A stretch of 64,000 nucleotides of DNA, taken from contig JAPNXP010000010.1 of NCBI GenBank assembly GCA_028753945.1, positions 3,785,042-3,849,041 of the forward strand. Direction: 5' to 3'. Positions 1-12,634 of this stretch are shown here, piece by piece. The DNA comes from Hexactinellida sp. DTS-2022. Taxonomy: Eukaryota > Porifera > Hexactinellida. The notes under the pieces were generated by a model. That model was not told the DNA's origin. It worked only from the letters and a program-made list of their open reading frames with translations, and did not search any database. Position numbers and translations under genes: made by a program. Positions within the stretch are counted from its first letter, which is position 1; each line of letters opens with the position of its first letter.

Positions 1-1
1 A

Positions 2-160
2 AGTGTTACGCTGTCAGTCGCCACTGGGGACATGCCGTTGCAGGTCGCGTTACCATTATCTGGGCTCACCATGATAGGGATTGCGTAGCCTGACTAGCCT
101 CTAGCAGAGGTCCCCACAAGGTCGATGTACCTTGCCTTTGAGCGCTTTCGACTGAATAAT
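2..160 (-). repeat. Conserved 3' segment of Ginger-like element (USP copy)
   Basis: This stretch lies just downstream of the stop codon of the minus-strand Ginger-like gene. It closely matches 42245-42402, which occupies the same place behind the OTU-type Ginger relative. In the second copy it is open, ending in a motif like SPEYGNVTCNGISPVAKD. Here the same motif (SPDNGNATCNGMSPVATD) is readable only if one missing G is allowed for, after a TGG codon. The similarity at protein level suggests an ancestral coding tail or second small ORF. The element's outer end lies beyond the window, so no terminal repeat can be checked. Confidence 0.6.
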
Positions 161-171
161 AAGAAGAAGAA

Positions 172-3100
172 TTAGTCAGAAGAGTGCAAGAGGTAGAATA
201 TAGTATTGAGTGATCCGATGAATTGGTTACAGTCCCATAGTTCGACAGTCGGGTTTCTCATGCCGTCATATTTATAAAATTGTCCGTTGTCACATAGGAT
301 AGAGTAAAAGTGGTTGCTAACGAAGATGGAAAAGCCAGCTAGTTTATAATGTAATGTCTGTTGTTGATGACTGATGGTAAATTGTTGGTCGATGTCAGAT
401 ATTAATACTTGTTTGCTTTGTGTTATAATGTGTCCAATTTCAATTGTTAGCAGTATAGGAATGGATTGAAAATGCCCAGATAACCTCTCACAGATTGCAT
501 CACTTGATCCACAGGACTTACATTTAGTTGGAATTAGTTTTCGGTTTATAGAAGACTCCAGATTAGTGAATACGCTGCCAATATTTCCTATCATATTGGT
601 GGTGTTAAAGATGTTGGTGCAGTGGTGGCATTTGAAGTTGGTAATGTATCTGTCGTTGCATAGGTCTTCTGCTCTTAGGAATTGAATGATGTTGCCTTCT
701 GATCCAAAAAAATTGTATGATTGCATCAAACCAGTTGAATCATATTGAATATCCAGCCCGAGTTGTTTGGCGATATAATCTCGCAGTTCTTCGAATTTAT
801 TAGTAGCAGCCAGTTTGAACAGATGGTAGAATTTGGTGTCAGTTGGTGAGGTTCCGATTAAGTTCAGTGCATCGAGTATGTTTGCTTTCTTAGAACTTAG
901 GATGGCTAGGATGTTGTCCACTGAGCAGGTATTGGATTGCATGATGTCATTGTGCTCTCCCCCCCAAATAGGATATGCTATTGGTAGTGATGCAATCTGT
1001 GAGATGGTATTCAGATGGTTAGATGGTGATGGATTGGTATCGATGGTAATTATCTCTTCTAGTTGATGCTTAGGTGATATTAACTGAATCACAACAGGTA
1101 ACAGAACTGCGAGTGGATAATCATAGTCTTTTCTGATTTGTATTGGATCGTTACAGGGATGGCTATTGCGATATTCGTTGTACCAATTAGCGGTAGCGAT
1201 GGCGATCGATTCTTTGGTCGTAAAATCTAGTTCAGTCGATGGATGGTAATCGTATAGTGATTTTAGTGATGTTAGTGATTCAGCTTTGGTGGCGAGCGTT
1301 TTATGTAGTGGGGTTAGATAGGTACGGTTGTTAAGGGCTGTTAATACTTGAGGTTTTATGGTTGTTAGTGTAGCATCAATACTTTCTTCTGTTCCTCGTT
1401 GTTCAGGGATTTCATAGATTTCTTCAGTTGCTCCTAAAGTCAGGGTCTCCTCAAATGGTTCTAAATGAAATCAAATAAAGTGTGTTTAAAATTTTAGGAT
1501 TGAACTAGTTCGAATAGTATGTAGAAATATCATGACTAGTGTTGTTAATCAAATCAAATATTTCAAATATTTGATTTGATTTGAGATAATTTTGAGTGGC
1601 TAATTATTTGATTTGATTTGATTTGATTTGAAATGATTTGAAATCTAAAATGATTTATTTACAACGCTGCCAGTGTCTGATTCATAACCGTGCTTGGTAA
1701 TAACGTATTTTTAATAATAGCAGTAAACAATTGAAAATACTTACCAATTGCATGCGAAATAGAAAATCCGGTTGATGTGATGTCGGGTGTTTGATTCTTC
1801 GTTGGTGTAACCTAAATTGTAATAGGAATGAGTCATTAGTAAGAGGGTAAACAATCAACTAAAGTTAACTTACCGGTTGTTTGCGAGGGAAATATTTTCG
1901 AGAGAGATGGAGAGGTAATTTTGTTACTTTTGTGCTGTTGGGATCTTTTCGTGCTACGAGGTGGCTTGGTGTTACTTTCTCTACTGAATATGGGCCTAAG
2001 TATTTCTTTGCTTCTTTTGTTCCTGGGAGTCTCTTTGCTTTCTTGATATTGTGTACTATAACCTGATCTCCTTCTTCAAATTCTGACCTAAAGCAGTACA
2101 CTCAATGCATTGCACAATAAGAATTTCGGAAGTTGCGTAATTGAACCAGAACTTTCGCAATAACAATAACACATTCAAATACCTAAGGTTACTATTATTA
2201 GACATCACATGATAGTATCACCCACCTCATTATGTTTCGTAAGATGTTATCTCGGAAACAACAATAAACACAATACATTTGAAATATGTAAGGAATTCTA
2301 AAAAATGATTTTTATTAGATTTACAATAGCAAAGTGAAACATAGTAAGACATATCAACACACCTATTGCGTTTGACTTTGCGGTCGTAGGTTTTCTTTTG
2401 GACTTTTTGCTCTTCTTTGATGTTTTGTCTTGCATTTTTCTTGTCCGTCTTACGAGTTGCAGCAATTGTTTCTGCCCATTCGTTATCGTTATTTGGGAGT
2501 TCGTAAGGATCTGTAATTTCATCAATGTCCATTGGGGTAATATTCGGGTGGGCTAATTCTGTTTCTGTTTCAATAATTGTTGGTGATTTGAAGCCGGGGT
2601 TATTTGGAGAGGTGATAAGATTAAGTAGATTAGAGGAATCGAAATCTCTACCGAACATGAGATAAAATGGTGTGTAGCCTGTGGATCGTTTAGTCTGAGT
2701 ATTGGCTGCTAGTACTGCTGGCTGTAATTTATCTACCCATTCTTTGTCCCCATTGCACATCATATAGTTAATTTTTCTAAAACAACGGACAAATCAAATT
2801 CAAGGCTTAATAATTATTGTAAGCATTGAATTTTAAGCGTTTGGAATAATATTGGAAATTTAAGCTATTTAAATAAAATTAACTTAAGGCTAGTTTTGAA
2901 TAATAAATATTATTATCAAAAGAATGTAAGGTTCACGAATGGACTGAATAAACCCATCTCAAATTGACGCACGTTCAGTTTGTTTACGTTCACATTAAAT
3001 TCAATAACAGTGCCAGCGTTCGTTCAGTTCATTCAGTTCGTCCAGTTCAAGATCAATAAGTTCGTTTGTGAATCCTTTAATTCCCTGATTATAATTATTG

Positions 3101-4301
3101 TATTTAGTAATGAATTGGGAATATAATCTCAACATTCAATAAATTGAGTAAGTAAATAATTTGTTGGTTATTTAATTTTTAAGAATTATTAGTTAATTAC
3201 AGAACTTACGTTTTCAAAATTTTATTGTGAGCTTCGACAAGTCCGTTACTCTGCGGGTGGTAGGCAGTGGTTCTTCGGGTGTCGACATTTAATTTCTTGT
3301 GGAAATCCTGAAATTCCTGAAGGAACAGTATTTAAAAAATGAATTTAAGTCAGCTACTCAAGTACACGCCACCACTCTCACAAATCCAATGAAATTGTAC
3401 TTATGTCGAAGTATTTGTATGCATTTGTAAATAAACACATTATTTGTTCATGAAGGTTATACATTCTATATATTATATTATTAGTAGATAATATATTAAT
3501 AACTAACGATAATATTCACAATTTGGAAAGCATCAAAACTGCATTAGAATATACCTTGCTTGAGAATTCAGTTCCTTGATCATGTTGGAGGATTTTGGGT
3601 ACACCAAATGATAGATAGATATCCTGTAGACAGTCCAATATTTCCCTTGATGTCTTGGATTTGAGGGGTCTGGCGATTACAAATTTGCTCAAGTAGCATA
3701 CGATTACCAAAATATGCTGAAATCCAAATGCTGTGCGGGACATATTGCAGACAAGATCTATCCCGCAATGATACCACGGTTCCTCTGGAGGGGCGATGGG
3801 CTGGAGTTCGCGCTGAGGCTGAGGTAACAGAGCGGCAGAAGTCTGGCAGGTGTGGCAAGTTTTGATCTAAATGACGAACACTAATTAAAAATGAATTCTA
3901 TTGAAATTAATGCGAAAAGATAGCTTACAAATTCCCCGATGTCGTTGTAAATGCCACTCCAATCGTATTTGTTTCGAATCCCGTCAAGAGTAGTATTGAT
4001 TCCGGGGTGAGTGACATTGTGGTAGAAGCCAATAATGTCATTTATTTCTGTGTCAATTGGAATCTCGAGATATTTTAAGGTTCCGTTCTTCTTCCTCAGG
4101 CTCTAAATAAAATATTGATTAGAAATACCATCTGAAAATAGTTTGAGAAATTATTACCTTCATCAGTTTTTGGTCTTGTACGCAAATCCCCTTGCACTTC
4201 CTGATAAAATTCTTCTTCTTATAGCGATCATTCTTGATTTCGCTAGGAATCTCTTGAGTTTGGAGGTATCCAAGAACTGTCTGATACTCGCTCGCATCCA
4301 T
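172..4301 (-). CDS. Ginger-like DDE integrase/transposase fused to USP-like cysteine protease (8 exons)
   Basis: Exons on the minus strand: 4301-4158, 4102-3929, 3866-3555, 3316-3210, 2776-2363, 2087-1874, 1811-1745 and 1460-172. Each junction has GT/AG and a matching phase. The result is one open frame of about 906 residues ending in TAA. Order of domains: N-terminal leader; HHCC zinc finger (H76, H80, C110, C113); integrase core with D143 (GIDL), D202 (HDQGTEF) and E238 (NGLVEAHN), exactly 35 residues between the last two; a TPFYLMFGRD helix; a GPY/F-like module near 415; then a protease region. The protease shows a Cys box (NTCSVDN, C656), a zinc ribbon (C755/C758, C791/C794) and a His box (SNHFYSILCDNG, H861) followed by YDG (D876). 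No reverse transcriptase or gag is present, so Ginger DNA transposon fits better than Gypsy. An acceptor-like site at about 4335 suggests an upstream exon. The ATG was chosen because it is the first in the leader frame. Confidence 0.85.
1533..1668. repeat. TTTGA/TCAAA-rich miniature element in intron 7 of the Ginger-like gene
   Basis: A run of TGATT/AATCA pentamers is bracketed by TAGTGTTGTTAATCAAATC on the left and GATTTATTTACAACGCTG on the right, which are imperfect inverted repeats. The ends resemble hAT MITE ends (CAGCGTTGTAAATAAATC). I could not find a clean target duplication, so this is a candidate only. Confidence 0.45.
2917..3087. mobile_element. hAT-type MITE (GTTCA-rich family) in intron 4 of the Ginger-like gene
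   Basis: The ends are diverged copies of the inverted repeat seen intact at 38458-38913 (CAGGGAATGAAAGGTTCACG). The interior is the same GTTCAGTTCGTTCAG-type repeat. The flanks are ATTATTAT and ATTATAAT, seven of eight matching, as expected for an old 8 bp hAT target duplication. It sits wholly inside an intron, so the host element gene stays open. Confidence 0.7.
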
Positions 4302-5560
4302 AATAATTGTCAATGTCAAATTTGAAGTTGAAAATCTAGAAACAATAATAAAATTAGGGTAAGTAAAATATTAGAAAGTAGCTTTTTTATATGTAACCGA
4401 GATACTAGGGATAGAACACAGATTACACAAAAATGAAATTGCGACTTGCGGGTCAGAATCCTACGCGGGTCAGAATCCTACGCAACAGACCTCACTCATG
4501 ACTAAATTATCTTCGGGAATATATAAATTGCCAATTAATTCAAACTAGTTATGCAACTATACTTTTACATTTAGTGTCGCTGTGGACCATGAATTCCACA
4601 TAAATTTACTACCCCTCGACAAATTATGACGTCATTGTAACTTATTTTGTGTCAGTCTTTCCATAAAGTTCCATTTCTTTTTTTATAATATTATCTAGGT
4701 TTTTTTTGGATTGGAATATTAAATCTAGTTGTGGTTGATCGACAAGTAAGATTTTTCCTGTTGAGTCGCCAATTCACAGGAAGTGTCTTCTTCAACCTGG
4801 ATTTCATCTGAACTCTCTCCAATATTCAATATTTCGCAATCAACAACATTCCTATGCAATAATGTACCTAGTTAATGTTTAGCTTTAACGCATGTTTATG
4901 TTTTGAGGGTATTGTGGAATGGTGTGTGTATGTGTGTTGTTGTATAAGTTGGAAGCGATTCAGATTGACTGCTGTCCTTCATCTAGCCCTGGGAGATTCG
5001 CGCACCCTAGTTGATGTTGATTTTACAATCGCTCACCCAAATTTACCAAATATAGTACATTTCCGAAAAAAGATAAAAATCTAGCATTAAAAACACTGGG
5101 TTCGCAGTGCGCACACAAATTAATTTCAATTTCACGCACCCGTCCAGCATTTTCCTTAAAATTACGCACCCCGATGAAGGCCTGCAATCTACTCCGCTTA
5201 ATTAGGACATCTTTGTTTCAGGAATATTGTCCCAATTAAGCGATGTTCCCAATTTACCGAAAAATCTATATAAAGTTTCGATCTAGTTGTGTTTACAATT
5301 ATCCGTTTAAAACTAATATCTTTACTTCTCTACTAGAACGCCGTGTAAGCCTATTGATGCCTGCCCAGGTCAAACCTAACTGGAGTTAGCATCATTGCTA
5401 CCCAAGTAAATTATTATTGCACAGTAATTTTGATTAAAATAAAGCGATATTATATTATAATCAATTTAATTACATGTATTTAATAAATAGACCTAATATT
5501 AGATTCTAGATGGAGTCAACTTTTTCAGTGCATTATAAGTTGATTATTTTTTAAATTAAT
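4302..5560. other. Non-coding stretch upstream of the Ginger-like gene
   Basis: No coding region is supported. A short tandem duplication (GCGGGTCAGAATCCTAC) sits at about 4448-4483. A fragment near 5185-5260 containing CCGCTTAATTAGGACATC resembles the interior of TA-inserting MITEs. The 5' end of the Ginger-like element should lie here, but its terminal repeat cannot be identified because the other end is outside the window. Confidence 0.5.
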
Positions 5561-7575
5561 ACTCGCTTTCAAGAATTATGGAAGAAAGACTTTGAGTGGG
5601 TTGGATATGATAATGAGAAACATGATTGTCAATGCACTATCTGTATTGTATCTTTTGCAAATGGCAAGCATGGTTTCATACAGGGGGTTGAGGGGGGTAA
5701 TTACCCCCCCTGCTCTTTCAAGTGCCCCTCCCATAGAAAAACCACTTACACTACGAATTTTAATTTATTCCCCCCTTAAGAACATACATATCCCAGAGTG
5801 CCCCTCTTGCGAATTACATAACCCAGATGGCCCCCTTGTATGCAAATGCTGTATGAAACACTGGCATGCATTACACTCCAACAGGAAATAATATGCCTTG
5901 GAATAGGTAACATTCAACTGACACGAATCACGGATTTCATTCGTAGAATGATGCAAAAATAGCTATGGCAGTACACTCAGAGAGCAAAATGCACAATAGT
6001 TCTATTATCTTCTTAGATCAGTTGTTTGGCATGGGTTTGTATAACAACGTAATGGAACTACTCAATCCAAATAATTCGAACTAAACTTTGATGGTGTTGT
6101 GGAGGTTGTTCGATGTGTTAAATACATTGCTAATCATGGCATCGCATACCGTGGCAAAATTGTCAAGAAAGGTGAAAATACATTTTACACAGAATCCCGT
6201 ATAAAATTTACGACCTTACTGTTACATACTGTTACATATCATTCAAACTTACGTGCGCTACTGGCTAGTGACCAGTACTCGTCTCCAAAAGTCCAAATGA
6301 GATATTCTGTATGTTTAGCGAAGAACTCTACTCTAGACTCCTCGGACGTCACAAGAATGAATTATATGCCTTCTTACTATATGAGACCACTGACATTAAT
6401 AACAATAGTCAACTGTCTGCGGCAGCAAGATTTGTTACTGATTCTTTGGAGATTGAAGAATTATGTCTGGGACTCTGGGTGTATTCAAATCTTGTGGGGA
6501 AAGGCAGAGAATTTATTTAATGACATGGTCGTAATCCTAAACATGGTAGGATTGCACAATTATAATTTAAGGGCACAAGGGTACAATGGTTGCAATACAG
6601 TGGCTTGTCAGCATACTGGCCTTGCTGCTCGCCGTGCTCGGGTATGGAGTGATATGGTGATCAAATCTTGTTCTTAAGATGTCAAGCGCATAACGTGGCT
6701 CTTCTGGTTAACGACGTTATTAAGTTGGGTATTCCATCAATAGAGATCCTAACTGAGTTGCTATGGTACTTAAAAGGCTCTGCATCACGAAAGAAGACTA
6801 AATTTGATTGTGTTGGTGATCCATTAGAGGAGAAATTGAAGAATATATTCGATGAACAGGATTTCGTTTTTCCTTGTGCCTCTGGTAAACGATATGTTGT
6901 AATTGGGCACCTCAGCTACTAGTTCGACCACGAGGGCAAATTGTGTTGGTAAATTTATCACTGCTTTTGGTTAAGTTGCGAGTGCGTATCTTGCAATGAG
7001 CGATAAAAAATATCTCGCTGGATCCAAAGCTAGAGGGTATGCAGACAAGATATTGCGTTTTGAGACCTACTTCGACTTCAATCTTCTTTAAAAAATCCTT
7101 CGTCAGTTCGATATCACATACACTTTATGCAGAAAGTTGAAATCACAGTTATAGAAGGAGGGGAACATATTGTTAAACTAAAATCAGCAATTATTTCACA
7201 AAGTCACAAGTTTGACATTTTTTATGCAGCTGTTAGTCAAAGAGCAAATTTGTCTGTAATTGATCAACCACAGCTCCCTACCAGGCTACTCCGAGTATAT
7301 TCATACCTTGTATTGATGAATATTTCCATGGAAAGTTTGATGAAGTCTATAATTTTATTCTGATATCCTGGAGAAACGCGTTGAGACTCAATTCTTATAT
7401 GATATCAGCATAATTTTGAATAAGCAACTCATCTCCACAGATGGTGAAGATGCAGATGATATGGGTGTATTATTCGAAGCTAGCAACAGACAACTCAAAT
7501 GTGAAGCTAGTGCAGTTACCGGGAAACCTTTCCCAGGGGATGCAGAGGATGCATGCATCTGTTCACTTATGAAAT
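5560..7575 (+). pseudogene. hAT-family transposase (DUF4371/ZMYM-like), decayed
   Basis: Several frames together recall a hAT transposase of the DUF4371 type. A C-x2-C patch (CQCTIC) starts the region. IANHGIAYRG near 6130 matches the family's LARQGLALRG-type motif. YSSPKVQ matches its SP-x-IQNEI motif, and FLLYETTDINNNSQLSAA near 6380 matches the first catalytic DETTDIS segment, with the Asp replaced by Tyr. LRAQGYNGC near 6570 matches the second catalytic QGYDGA, with Asp replaced by Asn. CQAHNVALLV near 6680 matches the HC-x2-H-x-LNL motif. Frameshifts and stops separate the pieces, and a MITE interrupts the N-terminal zinc-finger region. Both altered acidic residues argue that it is dead. 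Family assignment is good; exact ends are uncertain. Confidence 0.75.
5672..5863. mobile_element. G/C-run hAT-like MITE inside the hAT pseudogene
   Basis: Left end GGTTTCATACAGG and right end CTGTATGAAACACTG are inverted repeats. The interior has runs of G and C around GGTAATTACC. The flanks GCAAGCAT and GCATGCAT match at seven of eight positions, as for an 8 bp hAT target duplication. Removing it would rejoin the zinc-finger-like part of the surrounding transposase remnant. Confidence 0.55.
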
Positions 7576-8170
7576 AAATGACTATGTGCGACGTAATGGA
7601 GAGTGCCATAGGCGCCGATCTTTGTAGGAATGAGGTATTTCCTTGAGGGGGGGGACAACTTTGGAGCCAATTTTTTCGACATTGGCCCCCAAAGGTTCAG
7701 AAAGTAAATTCGTTCCATGATTGAGTGTAAGCTGCTTCCGCTCACGAATGCATGTCGTCTTGATAGCGACTTGAGCATTCGGAGGCCGATGATGAAGCTA
7801 CTAATGGTTAAGCAAATATAGTAGATTAAATTTGCGACTTTATGGCATGGGTCATTCCTTAACTCACATGATGTTAGCACATCAACCTGGGGTATTCTGA
7901 ATCCCCAGAGCCCGCCATGATAGATACATTTACGCTTACTGTGGGTATAATGGGAATTATTGAATTACTCTTTTTATCATATTCTTATTGCGCCTTGTCT
8001 AAAACCGATAAATCCAACTTTTTATTGTCATAATACTTCAGCTTTTTTACTTGTGTGTTGATTAATTACTAACTTGATAACGAATTTTCATAGTGTTTGT
8101 TTGATGTTTCGCACTGTTGGATTCTATTTATAAACAGATATTAATTACACAGTAAGGTAAAAGCGGATAT
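7576..8170. other. Non-coding spacer
   Basis: I see no gene. A G-rich run (about 7646) and a C-rich patch (7683) suggest an old MITE beginning near GGCGCCGATC, but I found no matching inverted end. Confidence 0.4.
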
Positions 8171-8809
8171 CAGGGTTGGGTTCAATTATAATTGTAATTA
8201 ATTCAATTACAATTAATTACGTTTTTGACATAATTGTAATTGTAATTGTAATTGTAAAACACAAATCCCTATAATTGTAATTGTAATTGTAATTGAAAAA
8301 CACAAATCCCTATAATTGTAATTATAATTGAAAAGCACTAATCCATATTGGCAATTTAAATGAAATAATTTGTTCTTAAATGTAGACGGAAAGATTGTCG
8401 ATTATTTATAAGTGGAAACAAACACTTAGATTGAAATTACTAGTATATTTTAGACTCCAGTGAGTAGACATTTAGTGTTCCTTTATGATAAAACTGGTAC
8501 GCATGATTTTTCAGGGTTTGCCTTCAGAGGCGGATCCGAGACAAATCCGAGGGGGGAAGTATAGGGTGTTACTAGTGAACTAGGGGGGCAGGTTATAATT
8601 CAGGAGGGCACGTACCCCCCCACCCCCCTTGGATCCGCCACTGGTTGAGTTCAATTGTAATTGTAATTGTAATTGGAAAACTAAAATCCCTATAATTGTA
8701 ATTGGAATTGGAATTGGAAAACACAATCCTTATAATTGTAATTGTAATTGTAATTGAAATTCTAAAGAGAGCGTAATTGTAATTGTAATTATAATTGAAC
8801 CCAACCCTG
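8171..8809. mobile_element. hAT-type MITE built of AATTGT repeats
   Basis: The ends CAGGGTTGGGTTCAATTATA and its inverse are near perfect. They are flanked by a perfect 8 bp direct repeat, GCGGATAT (8163-8170 and 8810-8817), the hAT signature. Most of the interior is AATTGT/ACAATT hexamer repeats, with a second element nested in it. Confidence 0.9.
8525..8643. mobile_element. Nested hAT-like MITE with CAGWGGCGGATCC ends
   Basis: Left end CAGAGGCGGATCC and right end GGATCCGCCACTG are inverted repeats, with one mismatch. The interior has G and C runs. It lies within the AATTGT element. I did not find a convincing target duplication, so the class is inferred from the end sequence. Confidence 0.65.
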
Positions 8810-8817
8810 GCGGATAT

Positions 8818-11019
8818 GATATCTTTTCATTTGGCATTGATTCTAGTATATAAATAAACGAAGAGACTGTTGTAAGTTAATTCTCTGAAAATTTTATTTG
8901 TTATCTCAATGATGTTGAACAATAATCGGACACAATTTATATTTGAAAAATATTGGTGAGCAGTCGTGAGAAGATTTTATAATTTTTTATTTGTATAGCT
9001 AGTTGGTTTAACTTTAATTTTGTATTTTTTTACGGACCGAATCCCTTCAGCCAAATTTACTAAAGCCATTAATTAATTTGCTAAAAATTATTGACATATA
9101 CAAAGTCAAAATTGATTGAATTATGCCATTGTTAGACTGCTGATACTATAGATTATATGACATAGAGGTTTTTGTCCTTTTAAACTCTAAACCATCAATC
9201 ATAGATGCTTCTGTGGAATCACTAGACATGTTCCAACAGCCGGATAGCGAATTTCTTTTCATTTCTAGAAAGTTTTTCACGATCTCAAATCGAGAAGAGA
9301 GACCTTTGTAAAGAAAGGAAATGTATGCACCTGTGAGGAGTTGATGTTTTACTCTCCTAGAATTAAACAACCTTCGGAGATAATACTTTCAGCTGACTTT
9401 ACCGTTGATTTACATCTTTACCGTTGCCTTATCAAAAGAAATACGAAATGATCTATTAGAGTTAACCTTCAAGTGATTGAGAACTAGAGTGCGCCGCTAT
9501 TACAACACATCTGTCAATTAGCTAAGAAGGAGGATGTTAGTGCTAATATCATAGCCGCTCAATAGCTTCAGCTTACTTCTAACGAGTCGAAGGAGCTAAG
9601 CACGGCAAACTTCTGCAGTGGAAATCATTTCAAAGGGGACATTTGCTGATAGCTCGAAAATTATCTCCATTGATAAATTAACGTTCTTTCTTGGTCTTCT
9701 TGAATTTGCAGTACAAAAATATACTTCTTTTTTGTTAATTTCTATATATAGCACGTAATATTTCCATCTTATTATAAACTTGCTCAATATCGTAAGGATG
9801 TCGTTAAACCATGTTCATAATGTTACTATCGGCCTCTCACTATCTTATAAAACCTATGTAACGAATGTTCATTATGTTACTTTCGGGATCTCACTATCTT
9901 CTAGAAAGATTTTATTCCAGAGTTTATTGCGTCTATTTCAAACTTTACCTCCGAATCCGATCGTTGATTCTAAATTCCTTTTTTCAATAACAATTGCTGA
10001 CAGCCTCGATTGTCCGGTTGTCATCTGATTTATAATCGCTAGCAACTCAATCCAACTCCAAGTTCTTATTCGCATTCAAAATTATTTTCCATAATCAACT
10101 CCAGTAACATGCAATTGTAGAAAAATTACCCCGAATTCTTCATCTGGTGTAAGCCTTGTTGTATTATTTTCTCAGATAGAATTCTTTGAGAACGACAAAT
10201 TCATTATGGCAAATTTCGTGTATCCAGAAGTGTCAGTCATTGAGCAAGAAGGAATACAGTTTCCTAAAGGTGTTGTTCGATACAAAGAACTGTTCAATCA
10301 TGTGGATGCTTTTGAATATTTATAATTTCCTCTTGTTGATAGGTTAGATATGACTCATTAACCACTATCCGATATAAACATCCTGTCGGCGGCACCTTTA
10401 CATAGCTACACTTGTGTCTTCCATTGGTTTCCACTCTTTGTCATTTACAATCTGGAAGGAGACTATGGTACTTCAAAACCAATTGAAACAACGAAAAAGT
10501 TTTGTTCGGTTTTTCTCTTTGAAAAAACTGGCCTTCGAATAGACCAGCAAACACTTCAGAGCTATACTTTTCAACCTGGAATATCGCTCTGCAATGTTTT
10601 ACAACAAGAATTATTTTATCACATTTGTATTTTGTTTAATTCTGTCAGACTTTAGAGAGCAGATTGCAATCATTCAAATGAATTTATCAGTTTATTTACG
10701 AGTTTTCACAGTAGAATGAAGTAGAAATAGAGAGAATTGATGTTCTTTGCTAACAAATATACGAGCTAATTTTAACAGCCTTCTTCCCATGAGCAATAGT
10801 ACCCCTTCAATGGGCCTTCATTGGATATAATTTTGCTCATTCCACAATATTTATCCGTGATTGCAATGACGGATATGGACTGAAATAATATTCTGAAGAG
10901 GCTGTAGAATCTTGTAATATGCTAATAAGACACTGTCGTGAACACCTTTCAAGAAGAAATTCATTTTCCTTAAAAATCAAATATGTTTTAGTTGCACTAC
11001 TTAGTCAGCATTTGCCGCG
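8818..11019. other. Non-coding AT-rich stretch
   Basis: Open frames here are short and match nothing I recognise. The plus-strand piece around 10170-10324 is open for about 50 codons, without supporting motifs. No clear element ends are visible. Confidence 0.4.
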
Positions 11020-11046
11020 AATCACCTAGCAAGCAAAGCACGCTAG
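11020..11046 (+). mobile_element. Helitron 3' end remnant
   Basis: GCCGCGAATCACCTAGCAAGC followed by AAAGCACGCTAG is a diverged form of the 3' terminus seen at 14790, 15277 and 56212 (GCGAAGCGCGCTAG). The upstream body is not recognisable. Confidence 0.6.
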
Positions 11047-12634
11047 TTTCAATTAATTCACGAATGCGTTATACTTCAAAAAAAAAAGTATGTATGTATA
11101 TATGGGCATAGGTGTCAACTTCTAGCTTATAATTGAGAGCGCCACCAAATTGACCACTACAAGATAGGTTGTTGATGTTTGGCAGCTAGGTTGTTTCGGT
11201 TATTAAGAATATGCCAAAACTTTGTTTACGAAATAGTTATTAAATGTCAAAAGAATAGCTGACCATGAGTTATTGTTAAAATAGTAAACATCCTATTTCC
11301 GTTATCCTGGAAATGCAGTAAACGGTAATTTCCCTATAATTTCCCATCAAAACCTTATTATTTTAAACGATTGTCCGAATTGAATTCATGTTTGGGCAAA
11401 GAATAGATGTTGAGTATAAACTGGGAGTCTTTTATTGAGTATAAACTGTGAGTCTTTAAAGTCTAACTTTTACCCAAACAGGTGTTTTTCTGTACAACCA
11501 AGGTCCAAAGGCCATATCTAGGGTACTCACATATATCTTTGAATTTTTTTGCAGGAAGCGTTATATTTCCTCAATATTTCGAAAAAGTATATATATTAGT
11601 AATAAGAAATTGAAAGATAGCCAATGAGGTTATTTAATGAGCTTACAATTTAGTAACTTCTTGACGCCTTATTCGTTTATTGAATTCATTTTGGAATGTG
11701 AACATGTGTCTAAAGTATCGAAGATATTCATGAAAATCATGCACATCTATATAATTGATAATATATTTTGTCATATTGTTTTATCGAATCGAAGAGTGAT
11801 TCGGTGATTTATGTTTACTAACTACATTTGGAAGGGGATTATAATGAAAATTCCGTTGATATTTCTATTCCTGAATTTAGAAATCACTTGAGCTGTGGTT
11901 CCTGAACATTTGAGCATAACTGAAATATTGAAATAAACATTAAAAACGATAATTATATACGTAGTATGAATAATTTCGTATAAATATCTAGGGATTACAC
12001 GTGATTTCGAGCTACTATATAAACTGTTATATTGTTGGTTTGAGGTTTGGTAAATATGTGGCTAATTATTTAAGGTAATATCTACTCTCTAATTTCATGT
12101 TTAGATCAATAATTACATCATGGTTTTTAAATAAATGGCGTATGGCTACATGTACCAATTACTACATATGCAGTAGAGTGCGCGTATCCCGATCTCCTCG
12201 GACCTTAGAGATTTATCTGGTTTAGTCCTTTTTGACTGTAAATATTAAAATCTGTATATACTTATATATATAATACTAAATTTAATAATTACTAAGTTAG
12301 AATAACATAGAGATGAACTAATGATGCATAAGTAAGATACATTATACTAATAGTAAGTGTAATCCTATAATTATCTTAATTCGTCCCAAAAGTTAATCTG
12401 TGTGCAATTACTTGGAGGAATTCCATTGGGGATCGTTGAAAGTAACAAAGAACAAGATTGGTCAATCCATCTTCATTATCGAATTCTTTGTTCTTTTAGA
12501 TGGCTTATCCCCTGTTAAACATTTGCCTGCTTTATCTCAACTAATCCTTGCCAATCCTGCCAATCAACCAATCCTGATTTGCGTTAATCCATTACCATAT
12601 ATTCGGATGGTGGCAATCATTGGTAGCATTATAG
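11047..12634. other. Non-coding AT-rich stretch
   Basis: No coding region or element is supported. A short duplicated phrase (TATAAACTG-GAGTCTTT) occurs at about 11415-11455. Confidence 0.4.

Noticed and set aside
833-1066. Plus-strand open frame opposite the Ginger-like gene
   Set aside because: It is the antisense shadow of the protease exon and has no motif.
3580-3858. Minus-strand frame of 92 residues over the integrase exon
   Set aside because: It overlaps the true integrase frame out of phase; the real frame carries the HHCC cysteines and catalytic Asp.
172-4301. Gypsy/Ty3 retrotransposon as the source of the integrase
   Set aside because: There is no reverse transcriptase, RNase H, gag or LTR, the gene has introns and a C-terminal protease, and the OTU-bearing relative supports Ginger.
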